From JAUWVG01 sp964633715 (GTDB lineage Bacteria; Acidobacteriota; Aminicenantia; Aminicenantales; Aminicenantaceae): 64,000 nucleotides of DNA. The notes beneath the pieces were generated by a model. It saw only the letters and a program-made list of their open reading frames with translations. It did not search any database and had not been told where the DNA came from. The stretch is taken from positions 51,961 to 115,960 of the forward strand of contig CAZWHQ010000005.1 of assembly GCA_964633715.1 (NCBI GenBank), given 5' to 3'. The position numbers and the translations under genes are program-made. Below, in pieces: positions 51,511-60,694 of this stretch (its first letter is position 1; the number at the start of each line of letters is the position of its first letter).

Positions 51511-53889
51511 ATGGTGAACACACAATCACAAAGAGCATTGAAAAAACACATTCACATTTCTGTAAAAGAGCTGGTCAATTTTCTCTACCGGCAAGGAGAT
51601 ATATTTTTCCCCTTCGGCCAGGTGTCCAAACTATCCGGACTCCAAGGCATCAGGGCACACCAAAAAATACAAAACTCCCGGCCTGTATCCACCTTGGCAG
51701 AAGTCAATGTCGAATATCGAGCGGAAAGTGAAAACATCGTTCTCCATATACATGGACGCATCGATGGAATCTATGAAAAAGAAGGTCAGGTTATCATTGA
51801 GGAGATCAAGACATCGAATTTTGAACTCGAAAATTTTATAAAAAAAAATAACGCGTTACACAAAACACAAGTCAAAATATATGCGGCACTATTTGCACTT
51901 AAACATAACCTCAGTACACTTCAAACACAGCTCACATATTTCCATGTTGAATCTGAAAAGATAAAAACTCTTACTGCACAGCTCACAACAGAAGAACTGG
52001 TTATATTCCTTCAGACAACCATCACTTTATACTTGGAATGGCTGGATAAAATTGAACTCTGGCATAAAGAGAGAGATGCCCGAATTCTAAGATCAAATTT
52101 TCCATACCGGTTTTTCCGGGATGGACAGATCGAAATGATTGCCGATGTGGCCAACACTATCAAACATCAGGAACAATTGATGATCCAGGCTCCAACAGGA
52201 ATCGGAAAGACTGTCGCTGTTCTGTATCCTGCAATCAAAGCCCTCGCTGAAGGCCACACACAAAAGATTTTTTACCTGACAGCCAGGTCCACAGGACGCA
52301 AAATCGCGGAAAAAACGCTGCGTGAACTTGGGGAAAAAGGACTAAGAATAAAATCAGTGACTCTGACGGCAAAAGAGAAGATCTGTTTTAATCCCGAGAA
52401 AAACTGCACAGGGAAAGAGTGTCTATTTGCCCAAGGTTACTATGACCGTCTGCCAGAAGCCAGAGATGCAATTTTTTCGCGTGACTTTTTCACGATGGAA
52501 GATATAGCTGCATTGGCTCTCGACTTCTCCCTCTGCCCCTTCGAATTATCACTGGAAATGTCTCTTTGGGCCGACTGCATCATCTGTGACATCAATTACG
52601 TATTCGATCCGAGAGTCTATCTAAGAAGATATTTTATGACAAATTCCGAAGACTATACATTTCTGATCGATGAAGCCCATAATCTCGTCGATCGATCACG
52701 GGATATGTATTCGTCACAAATTAAACGATCATCCTATCTCAAGCTGAAAAAGTCGTTAAAAAACAAAGAAGAAAAACTGTTTTTTTTAACGGAAAAAGTC
52801 TGTAAAAAACTTAAAGACATTGGAGGTGATTCCAAATTTCAAGACTCCTTTCGATGGGACAAGGACAAACCTCAAGAACTACTTCCTCTGCTTAAGCAAT
52901 TCTGCCTTGAATTGGAACGATGGATCATCGATTTTCCTCAATCCTATTTTAACAAGGATTGGATCGATTTGTTCTTCTCTACACATTGGTTCTTGAATGT
53001 TGCAGAGATGTTCGATGATAATTACGCAACGTGTATTGAAAAAAACGATCGTGATTTGAGATTAAAAATATTTTGTATCAATCCCTCTGATCGGCTGCAA
53101 ACAGCAATGGAGAGGGCCAAATCTCTTGTTCTCTTTTCCGCAACGATCACCCCCATTTCATATTTTGCCAAAATTCTCGGATGCAGGGAATCTATCAACA
53201 AGCGGATCCTCCCTTCTCCATTTCCCTCACATAATCTCTGCCTTTGTGTGGCCAGATCAATTTCAACACTTTATAAAAAAAGAGATTCCACCAAGGATTC
53301 TCTCACCAGAACTCTTGGTACATTTATCGACACAAAGACAGGGAATTACTTTGTTTTTTTCCCCTCTTATGAATACATGCACAAAATCCTTCCTCTCTAC
53401 GAACAGGCATATCCCCATCACAAGATTCTCGTTCAGAAGGCCGGCATGACAGAGGATGAAAAATTTGAATTCTTAAAAAATTTTGCCCATGAGAATAACC
53501 GTTCTCTTGCCGGATTTGTAGTGATGGGAGGGATATTTGGTGAAGGGATTGATCTTTCCGGAAACCGTCTCTCCGGAGCCGCGGTTGTAGGAGTGGGTCT
53601 TCCAGGATTATCACCGGAACGGGAATTAATCCGACATCATTATTCGACTCACAATGAACCGGGTTTCCAATATGCCTATCTTTATCCTGGCATTAACCGT
53701 GTGCTTCAAGCAGCCGGTCGCGTGATTCGTTCAGAGAAGGACCGGGGAGCCGTTCTTCTCATTGATTCAAGATATTCATCCCTTCAATACAATTCCCTTT
53801 TTCCAATGGAGTGGCAAACACATTGTGTCGGAAGCAATGCCCACATGAAACGAATTCTCAAGGAATTTTGGAAGGCCCCCAGCCCATGA
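51511..53889 (+). CDS. XPD/DinG-like helicase with an N-terminal PD-(D/E)XK nuclease domain
   Basis: A protein of 792 aa (ATG 51511; TTG 51499, GTG 51502 or TTG 51538 are other options). The N-terminal domain has the nuclease pattern GRIDG ... IIEEIKTS (D-x16-E-x-K) near residues 84-102. The helicase has Walker A (APTGIGKTVA, about 228-237), four cysteines of the Fe-S domain (about C292, C299, C304, C342), DEAH at about 388 and a C-terminal VIRSEKDRG motif VI. This is a 5'-to-3' superfamily 2 helicase plus a RecB-like nuclease, similar to Cas4-fused DinG proteins. It starts the repair operon; its stop overlaps the next ATG. Confidence 0.85.
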   Translation: MVNTQSQRALKKHIHISVKELVNFLYRQGDIFFPFGQVSKLSGLQGIRAHQKIQNSRPVSTLAEVNVEYRAESENIVLHIHGRIDGIYEKEGQVIIEEIKTSNFELENFIKKNNALHKTQVKIYAALFALKHNLSTLQTQLTYFHVESEKIKTLTAQLTTEELVIFLQTTITLYLEWLDKIELWHKERDARILRSNFPYRFFRDGQIEMIADVANTIKHQEQLMIQAPTGIGKTVAVLYPAIKALAEGHTQKIFYLTARSTGRKIAEKTLRELGEKGLRIKSVTLTAKEKICFNPEKNCTGKECLFAQGYYDRLPEARDAIFSRDFFTMEDIAALALDFSLCPFELSLEMSLWADCIICDINYVFDPRVYLRRYFMTNSEDYTFLIDEAHNLVDRSRDMYSSQIKRSSYLKLKKSLKNKEEKLFFLTEKVCKKLKDIGGDSKFQDSFRWDKDKPQELLPLLKQFCLELERWIIDFPQSYFNKDWIDLFFSTHWFLNVAEMFDDNYATCIEKNDRDLRLKIFCINPSDRLQTAMERAKSLVLFSATITPISYFAKILGCRESINKRILPSPFPSHNLCLCVARSISTLYKKRDSTKDSLTRTLGTFIDTKTGNYFVFFPSYEYMHKILPLYEQAYPHHKILVQKAGMTEDEKFEFLKNFAHENNRSLAGFVVMGGIFGEGIDLSGNRLSGAAVVGVGLPGLSPERELIRHHYSTHNEPGFQYAYLYPGINRVLQAAGRVIRSEKDRGAVLLIDSRYSSLQYNSLFPMEWQTHCVGSNAHMKRILKEFWKAPSP

Positions 53890-55682
53890 TAAAAAAAAAC
53901 CATCCACTCAAAAACCTCGATGTTGTAGTCTTCGACTGCCAGGCGACTCAGAGCAATCCTAAAAAAGGAATTGTGTTTGAGATTGGATGGGCCAAAGCCA
54001 GAACATCCAAATTCTATGTTCCGGACCATTTTAACAAAAGAACCGAAACGTCTCTTGTTAAGCTGCCGAACAAGATAAAAATCCCCAGCCCGATCAAAAA
54101 AATCACAGGTTTACTCGATGAAGATTTTTCATCCGCTCTTCCGCTGAGAAGGATTTGGCCCAAGCTTCTGGCTTCCATTCAAGACACGGCCGCACGGAAT
54201 GATATGTCTGTCTGTCCAACGATCATTCATTATGCCCGCTATGAAACTCCTTATCTTAAATTTTTTCACAACTTTTTTAATCCCGAGCTCACATTTCCTT
54301 TTCACATCATTTGTACTCATCAAATTATCAAACGTCTTTTACCCGGACTGCCACGGAAAGGGCTGCGAGCTGTGGCCGGCTATTTCGGCCAGCCGCTCCC
54401 TGAAACAAGACGAAGCCTTCATCATGTTTTTGGAACGGCATTCATCTGGTCCCAAATCGTAAGTCTATTAGAAAAACAAGAAGGACTCTCGAGTTTTGAG
54501 GATCTGCTCAAATGGATAAACACAACCTCTTCCAAGGCTGTCCAAACGAGGACCATACGTGAATATCCTATGGCTAAAAATTACCGGCAGGACCTGCCCA
54601 CATGTCCAGGCATCTATAAAATGTTCAGGTCAAACGGAGACTTGCTCTACATCGGAAAAGCCAAGTCTCTCAAGCACAGAGTCAACAGCTATTTTCGACA
54701 GAGAGAGAAACACAGTGAGCATATTCTAGACATGCTGAGTCAGGCAAAATCTCTATCTTATTCAGTGACAAAAACAGCACTCGAAGCTGCGCTTAAGGAA
54801 TCGGACGAAATAAAAGTGTTCGATCCCCCCTTCAACATCGCTCTCCGCTTATCCAACGAAGGCCCGGTCTTTTCTACGAGAGATTTGAGGTTGTTCCGCC
54901 CAAAACCGGATTTTCAATACAGTCTTGGTCCTCTGCCCTCAAAAAAATATATCGAACCGCTTTCATTCTTAATGGATTTTCTCAATGGAAAGCTCTCTCT
55001 TATCACTCCGGAAATTATACAAAAAATCCTGGCTACTCCTGAAGAATATTCTCCTGAACCGATCCTCTTTTTAGATGGCCTTAAAGAGTTCAAAAAACAA
55101 AAAAACGATGTGTTAAAAATCCCCGCCACATTCCCATCGCTATTAAAGATGGGATCCTTTTTATGGAAGGAAAAACTGACCGAACAAGCTGAAAGAAGGC
55201 TTCAAACAGAAGAAGAAAAAAATAGCCTTGTTCTAAAACCTGACCCACCACAAAAAAAGAAAAAAAACACATCCATTCATTGGACTCCAGAGAATTTGGC
55301 CAAAGTCTTATCGCACATCATCAGAATCGGCTCTTATCAAATACGCCGATCAAGATGGCTCTGTCTCTTGACAGAATCTTCGCTGATATGGGAGAGCCGT
55401 GAGAGGGGGACGGACTGGAAAAACCTTGTTGTTATTCAGGGAGGCAGGCCCTGTTTTAAAGATCCTATCCGTTCCTCTCAAGACCCCCCACCCCTAACTG
55501 AGCAGGAGAAATCCTTCCTAGAAAAACAGAATAATTTTGATATTTTCACCTATGACAGGATGAGGATCCTTTGCACTGAAATCAGAAGGATTCTCCAAGA
55601 AGAGAGGGAGGTCAGACTCAATTTAGGGCCAAAACTTTCACTCAATTCCGCGCAACTGCGAGAGGTCCTCAAATGGGTGTAG
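53886..55682 (+). CDS. DnaQ-like exonuclease domain fused to a UvrC-type GIY-YIG domain
   Basis: A protein of 598 aa starting at the ATGA overlap with the helicase stop. The exonuclease-like region is at about 12-195. Its DEDD motifs are altered: exo I reads VFDCQATQ (Glu replaced by Gln), exo II HYARYETPYL, and exo III HHVFGTAF lacks the Asp. A GIY-YIG domain follows at about 238-320: CPGIYKMF, LLYIGKAKSLKHRVNSYF and ALKESDEIK, with the tyrosines and Arg intact. The last 280 residues have no clear family. The nuclease activity is probably GIY-YIG, as in UvrC or Cho. It overlaps the next gene by 10 nt. Confidence 0.8.
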   Translation: MIKKNHPLKNLDVVVFDCQATQSNPKKGIVFEIGWAKARTSKFYVPDHFNKRTETSLVKLPNKIKIPSPIKKITGLLDEDFSSALPLRRIWPKLLASIQDTAARNDMSVCPTIIHYARYETPYLKFFHNFFNPELTFPFHIICTHQIIKRLLPGLPRKGLRAVAGYFGQPLPETRRSLHHVFGTAFIWSQIVSLLEKQEGLSSFEDLLKWINTTSSKAVQTRTIREYPMAKNYRQDLPTCPGIYKMFRSNGDLLYIGKAKSLKHRVNSYFRQREKHSEHILDMLSQAKSLSYSVTKTALEAALKESDEIKVFDPPFNIALRLSNEGPVFSTRDLRLFRPKPDFQYSLGPLPSKKYIEPLSFLMDFLNGKLSLITPEIIQKILATPEEYSPEPILFLDGLKEFKKQKNDVLKIPATFPSLLKMGSFLWKEKLTEQAERRLQTEEEKNSLVLKPDPPQKKKKNTSIHWTPENLAKVLSHIIRIGSYQIRRSRWLCLLTESSLIWESRERGTDWKNLVVIQGGRPCFKDPIRSSQDPPPLTEQEKSFLEKQNNFDIFTYDRMRILCTEIRRILQEEREVRLNLGPKLSLNSAQLREVLKWV

Positions 55683-56710
55683 TCCGCATCCTTTTTCTTG
55701 CCGATACTCATCTTGGATTTGATTTTCCCTTCCGTCCTCGAGTTAAACGCAGACGCAGGGGTGAGGATTTTTTCTCAAATTTCATGCGGGCTCTTGAACC
55801 AGCACGCAGAGGAGAAGTCGATGCGGTTGTGCACGGAGGGGATATTCTCTTCCGGAGCCGGGTTCCGGCAAGGCTTGTGGATATGGCGTTTGCACCCTTA
55901 AAAGACATTGCCAATCGAGGAGTCAAAGTTTTTCTGGTCCCAGGAAACCATGAATGTTCTCGAATCCCGTTTGAACTGCTCACCTTGCACAAAAATATTC
56001 ATATCTTTTCTCAACCTTCAACCTTTTTCTTGAAAAGTCAGGGAACTACAGTGGCTCTGTCCGGATTCCCCTACTGGAGACATAATGTCCGGAGACAGTT
56101 TTTGCACTTATTGGAAGAGACGGGATGGAGGCAAGCCAAACTCCACAGCCATTCCAGCCTACTCTGTGTGCACCACTGTTTTGAAGGAGCCAAAGTCGGG
56201 CCCATCGATTACACATTCCGGAATGGCGAAGATGTCATAAAAACAACAGATATACCGGCTGAATTTCAAGCGGTCCTAACAGGTCACATACACCGCTTCC
56301 AGATCCTAAACTCCGACTTAAAGGGACGGCCCCTGAAAGTGCCAATTTTCTATCCGGGATCGATCGAACGAACGTCCTTTGCCGAAAAAGACGAACCTAA
56401 AGGCTATGTGATCCTCGAAATCGACCCCGGTTCAAAGAATTGCATTTTATCGCGATGGCATTTCCAAGAGCTTCCCACACGGCCTATGAAAAATCTCCAT
56501 ATCGACATCACTGGATTAGATTCCGTTAGACTCCGGGATCTCCTAAAAAAATCTCTCAGCCAAATCGATCCAAACAGCATTGTCCGGATTAAAATTCAGG
56601 GAAATTTCAAAGAAAAGAATTATCCGGTGCTTCGTGCGGCCGAACTCCGCTCCCTAAGCCCAAAGGATATGAATGTGTCCCTGAGTTTCCCAGCCTATTT
56701 CCCTCGATAG
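55673..56710 (+). CDS. SbcD/Mre11-like metallophosphoesterase
   Basis: A protein of 345 aa. The calcineurin-like motifs are all visible: ADTHLG (residues 10-15), GGDILF, GNHE, then CVHHCF and GHIHRF, with FYPGSIER. This is the nuclease fold of SbcD/Mre11, which processes DNA ends and hairpins. A SbcC/Rad50 partner is not in this window, and here it is encoded with a helicase and a GIY-YIG protein instead. It starts inside the preceding gene. Its 3' end overlaps the convergent S9 peptidase by 16 nt. Confidence 0.85.
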   Translation: MGVVRILFLADTHLGFDFPFRPRVKRRRRGEDFFSNFMRALEPARRGEVDAVVHGGDILFRSRVPARLVDMAFAPLKDIANRGVKVFLVPGNHECSRIPFELLTLHKNIHIFSQPSTFFLKSQGTTVALSGFPYWRHNVRRQFLHLLEETGWRQAKLHSHSSLLCVHHCFEGAKVGPIDYTFRNGEDVIKTTDIPAEFQAVLTGHIHRFQILNSDLKGRPLKVPIFYPGSIERTSFAEKDEPKGYVILEIDPGSKNCILSRWHFQELPTRPMKNLHIDITGLDSVRLRDLLKKSLSQIDPNSIVRIKIQGNFKEKNYPVLRAAELRSLSPKDMNVSLSFPAYFPR

Positions 56711-59454
56711 GGAACACCTTTAGTGATCCAGTCTGGAGCTGGCTTTCCTTTCAAATAATAATCAAAGTATTCCTTCATTTTGATCGAGTAATCCAGCTTG
56801 TTTGCATACTGCTGCAGATGATGAGGTTCACCTCTGTACTGGAGAAATACGCAGTCTTTTTGCAGACGCCGCATGGCAAGATAGAGTTCAATCCCCTGAT
56901 ACCAGGGAACGGCTCCATCCTCATCCCCGAACTCAATGAGCAGGGGCGTCTCGATGCGGTCAGCAAAAAAGACTGGAGAGTTTTCTATGTAACGTTCCGG
57001 ATATTCCCAAAGGCTGCCGCCAATCCGGCTCTGCTGCCTTTCATACTGCATCTGGCGGGCCAGGCCTGACTGCCACCGGATACCGCTGTAGGCGCTCGTC
57101 ATATTAGAGACAGGGGCTCCTGCAATGGCACACCCAAATATATTTGTCTGCGTGATCACAAATGCGGTCTGGTAACCACTCCAGGAATGGCCGTGAAGTC
57201 CAATCCCTTTGGGATCGGCAATCCCCATATCAATGAGTTTTTGCACACCGGGAACGAGACTTTTCGTCGCAGAAAAACCAGGAGTACCGATCTCAAAATG
57301 AATATCCGGAAGAAATACCGCATAACCGTTGCTCGTGTAATATGGGAAATTAGGACGGTGATTGACAACCATCTGATTAAACTCATACAATCTTTGGGAA
57401 AAAAACCTGTAATAGTAGACAATCACGGGGTAGCGTTTTCCAGGCTCATAATTTGCGGGTTTGATGAGAACTCCCTGAAGAGGAATCCCATCCACACTGC
57501 ACCACTCAATAAGTTCTGCCTTTCCCCAGGCAAAATCTTTGATTTGAGGATTAACCTCAGAGATCTTTTGTGCTGCTGTGAACTCCAGGTTATTCGTCCA
57601 GATATCCGGAAACTCTTCAAAATCTTCCCTTGTGTATATCAAAACATCGGCGTTTTTCGCTTTGCTTAAAAAACCAAACCTTTTATCCTCTTCAAGGAGT
57701 TTCTTTACACCGCTCTGATCCACTCTGCAAGAATAAAAGCCGAAATTTTTCTTTAGATTGTGGTAAGAAGACAGATAGAGCTGTTCATTATCATCAAAGA
57801 AACTTTTTTCCGGATCCATCTGAAGAGTTCGGAACGTCAACTGATTCTTACGCCCCTCTCCGCCCGTAAGATTGACAGCTTGACCATCCTTGGTGGAAAA
57901 CTTCCAGATATCAAATTTGTCATATATAAGAACCGCCTTATCTTCTTTTGTCCAACCCGAAATTCTGTAGCTCGAGGCATTTTGAGGCCGATCATTATCC
58001 TCATCATAAAATGGAACATCGATTTTCTCTGTCAAATTGAGAGTTGTTTGAGATGCGATGTTGTAAAGATTCCAGTGCTTATCCTTGAAGTAGAGAACAA
58101 AACGTCCTGACGGAGACAGAATGGCCTGGTCTTCAAGACGAGAAACAATCTTGTGTTTTTTCCCATCTTTTAAATGGACTGTATAAATATCCCGAACATT
58201 TCCGTACCATGTGATCTCTTTCTGGTAGGGAATACCGGAGATTCCTAAACAAAAATTTGGATTATCGGTAGGACGGACTTCAGGCATATCTTCATCCGCC
58301 AACTGGACTATTTTTTGGCTGGACATATCAAATACGGCGAGATAAGTCTGATTTTTTTTTCGAGTCCATTGGACCTTCTGGTTGGGAATGATGAGCGGGT
58401 CATCCCAGTGCCAGATATCGACGCCTCTTTCTGCCAGAATTTTTTCTCTATCAAAAAGATCGGCCTCCTGAATCAAGTCTTTCTCTTTTTCCTTCGGAAT
58501 TTCATCTCTGTATTTTTCAGGTTTAAGGCCAAAAAACAAACGAGACCCATCCAGTGCCCAGGACATTCTATTATTTTCCGGAAGCATCCACCCCTGTGGG
58601 ACAGCATTAGGCGCTACAGCCTCTATAAGGCTTTTGTTGGTTCCCTCCCAAATCCTCAGTGTCGTCAAAGGAGCCCCTTCACTGTCCGTAGTTTTAGACA
58701 AAAAAGCAAGCCTTCTGCCTGTGTCCGTCCACACGAGGTTGGAACATTCGACATTCATCTTTCTAAATATTGTTTCTTGAGAGTCTACATCTTTTATCAG
58801 TTCCTTATAATACAGTCCGTTCTCAGCTCCATCGGCAGTTGCACAAACAAAGACGAGATATTTTGAGGCTTTGTCGAAAGCAAAAACCGATACATACGGA
58901 ATCTCGCAGCTTTGCTCTGTTTCAAGATTGTGGAGAAAAAGAGTTGTCCCGGTTTTTTTGTCGGGTTCTTCCTTTGGTTCTGTTTTATCCGGAAACATTT
59001 TATAAGCCAGCCATTTTGAATCTTCAGACAGCTCAAATTGATCGACATTGTCAAACATATCGACTTCACCGGTTTGAGTATTGACCAGAGCCATTCCCTG
59101 TTTAGGTTTATCCTTTTTGGCATTAGCAAGATCCACTGTTTTAGGCAGGACAGTCAATCCCACCCAACGAGAATTATTCGAAATTACAGGACGGCTCCCC
59201 CGTTCGATACGGAATATTTTTCCTTTTCCTAAGTTATGGATATAGGCTTCTCCATCTCCTCGGCCCGGTTGCGTTCCATAGACAACTATTCGTCCATCCT
59301 CAGAAATCTTTGGATTCCGAATTTCCTTAAACCTCATGACATCTTCGAATGTAAGTGTTTTTTGGGCTTGAGGCTGGCCCCATGCCACACACATAACCAG
59401 AACAAAAATAAAGAGATAGGCTGTTCGGATTTTTTGATGTGGAAAAATTGACAT
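56695..59454 (-). CDS. Secreted S9-family prolyl oligopeptidase
   Basis: A protein of 919 aa with a signal peptide (residues 10-27; AGGAGGG before the ATG). A WD/propeller-like N-terminal part (about 40-640) precedes an alpha/beta-hydrolase domain. The nucleophile is in GHSWSGYQ (G-x-S-x-G), the Asp follows in FGDEDGAVPW and the His in GEPHHLQQY, so the triad is complete. Such peptidases cut short peptides in the periplasm or outside. It is a single gene convergent with the Mre11-like gene. The alcohol dehydrogenase gene lies 37 bp upstream on the same strand. Confidence 0.92.
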   Translation of the reverse strand: MSIFPHQKIRTAYLFIFVLVMCVAWGQPQAQKTLTFEDVMRFKEIRNPKISEDGRIVVYGTQPGRGDGEAYIHNLGKGKIFRIERGSRPVISNNSRWVGLTVLPKTVDLANAKKDKPKQGMALVNTQTGEVDMFDNVDQFELSEDSKWLAYKMFPDKTEPKEEPDKKTGTTLFLHNLETEQSCEIPYVSVFAFDKASKYLVFVCATADGAENGLYYKELIKDVDSQETIFRKMNVECSNLVWTDTGRRLAFLSKTTDSEGAPLTTLRIWEGTNKSLIEAVAPNAVPQGWMLPENNRMSWALDGSRLFFGLKPEKYRDEIPKEKEKDLIQEADLFDREKILAERGVDIWHWDDPLIIPNQKVQWTRKKNQTYLAVFDMSSQKIVQLADEDMPEVRPTDNPNFCLGISGIPYQKEITWYGNVRDIYTVHLKDGKKHKIVSRLEDQAILSPSGRFVLYFKDKHWNLYNIASQTTLNLTEKIDVPFYDEDNDRPQNASSYRISGWTKEDKAVLIYDKFDIWKFSTKDGQAVNLTGGEGRKNQLTFRTLQMDPEKSFFDDNEQLYLSSYHNLKKNFGFYSCRVDQSGVKKLLEEDKRFGFLSKAKNADVLIYTREDFEEFPDIWTNNLEFTAAQKISEVNPQIKDFAWGKAELIEWCSVDGIPLQGVLIKPANYEPGKRYPVIVYYYRFFSQRLYEFNQMVVNHRPNFPYYTSNGYAVFLPDIHFEIGTPGFSATKSLVPGVQKLIDMGIADPKGIGLHGHSWSGYQTAFVITQTNIFGCAIAGAPVSNMTSAYSGIRWQSGLARQMQYERQQSRIGGSLWEYPERYIENSPVFFADRIETPLLIEFGDEDGAVPWYQGIELYLAMRRLQKDCVFLQYRGEPHHLQQYANKLDYSIKMKEYFDYYLKGKPAPDWITKGVPYRGK

Positions 59455-59491
59455 GATGTCCCTCCTGAAATTGAGTATATATTAGAACTAT

Positions 59492-60628
59492 TTACTTTTG
59501 GGTATATGCCTTATGTAAAATATCCAGATAGTCTTGAACTGATGCTTCTCTCGGGTTAGAAGGATTAGAATTGTTCTCATATGACTTGATGGCAATTTCC
59601 ATCAATTGATTTTCGAGAACGCCCGTCTCACGGAAGGATGGAATACCCAATTTGCCTGCAAGATCCTTGATATACTCGATCAACGCTTTGGCCAAAGTTT
59701 CGTCATTTTTCCCATGGAGACCGGCAATTTGTGCAATTTTTGCGTATTTATTTGCTGAAACCGGAAGATTAAACTTCATCACATAGGGCAGAAAAATGGA
59801 GTTAGCTATCCCGTGTGGTGTATCCAGGATAGCACCTACAGATTCGGATAAACAGTGGACGCCCCCCACATCTGAATTTCCAAAAGCCAATCCCGCAACA
59901 AGACTCCCCTTCATAATCTCTTCCCTGGCCAAAGCATTGCCTTGAATATCTCTGTAGGCCGCTTCGATGGAATGGAGAATAAGCCTAAGGGCTTCAAGAG
60001 CTATAAAATCCGTAAGAAATGTGGCCGGTTTAACAGTAAGAGCTTCCACAGCATGGGTGAGCGCATCCAAACCCGTGGATGCCACTAGATGAGAGGGGAG
60101 AGTGGAGAGCAATTCAGGATCAACAATGGCGACAGCTGGAAACATCTCAGGGCCCTTAATGCTCATTTTAAACATTTTGGCTGTATGGGTGATCACCGAT
60201 ACCCAGGTGACCTCGCTCCCCGTGCCGCAAGTTGTGGGAACAGCCAGGACAGGAAGCGGAGGTTGTGTGTACTGGGCTTTTCCTTCATAATCTTCTATCT
60301 TTCCCGGATTTTTCGCCAAAAGAGCGATGGCCTTGGCCGCATCCAGCGCACTTCCTCCTCCCAGCCCAATGACACAATCGGGTTTGGCAGCACGGATTTT
60401 ATTACCTGCCTTGTCGATAGTCTCGTTTTTAGGATTTTGTTCGACTTCATCAAAGACAAACACATCGGACAGCTGGCCAATAATTTTCTCGGTCATTCCG
60501 GACTGGACGATACCCTTATCTGTGACGAGGAAAAAGGAAGAGGCACCAACTTCTGTTTTTATAATGTCTTTAAGATGAGACACCACCCCATTTCCAAATA
60601 CAATTCTTGTTGGCATGTGGAATCTCAT
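59492..60628 (-). CDS. Iron-dependent (group III) alcohol dehydrogenase
   Basis: A protein of 378 aa with the NAD-binding GGGSALDAAKA motif (about 94-104). The metal ligands are recognisable: Asp and His in STGLDALTHAVEA, His in GGVHCLSES and His in DTPHGIANS. Family members reduce aldehydes or oxidise alcohols in fermentation, including 4-hydroxybutyrate and 1,3-propanediol, and the substrate is not fixed by sequence. GAGGAGG lies before the ATG. Together with abfD it would suit 4-hydroxybutyrate metabolism, but the genes are 11 kb apart, so this is only a suggestion. Confidence 0.92.
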   Translation of the reverse strand: MRFHMPTRIVFGNGVVSHLKDIIKTEVGASSFFLVTDKGIVQSGMTEKIIGQLSDVFVFDEVEQNPKNETIDKAGNKIRAAKPDCVIGLGGGSALDAAKAIALLAKNPGKIEDYEGKAQYTQPPLPVLAVPTTCGTGSEVTWVSVITHTAKMFKMSIKGPEMFPAVAIVDPELLSTLPSHLVASTGLDALTHAVEALTVKPATFLTDFIALEALRLILHSIEAAYRDIQGNALAREEIMKGSLVAGLAFGNSDVGGVHCLSESVGAILDTPHGIANSIFLPYVMKFNLPVSANKYAKIAQIAGLHGKNDETLAKALIEYIKDLAGKLGIPSFRETGVLENQLMEIAIKSYENNSNPSNPREASVQDYLDILHKAYTQK

Positions 60629-60694
60629 GCTTGCCTCCTCGCAATTTTTCTTCTCTATGTTAAAATAAATAAAGGAAAAGTAAAGGAATATTTT

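Noticed and set aside
60089..60694. Upstream extension of the CAP gene frame
   Set aside because: It is antisense to the alcohol dehydrogenase; a signal peptide and SD fit ATG 60695.
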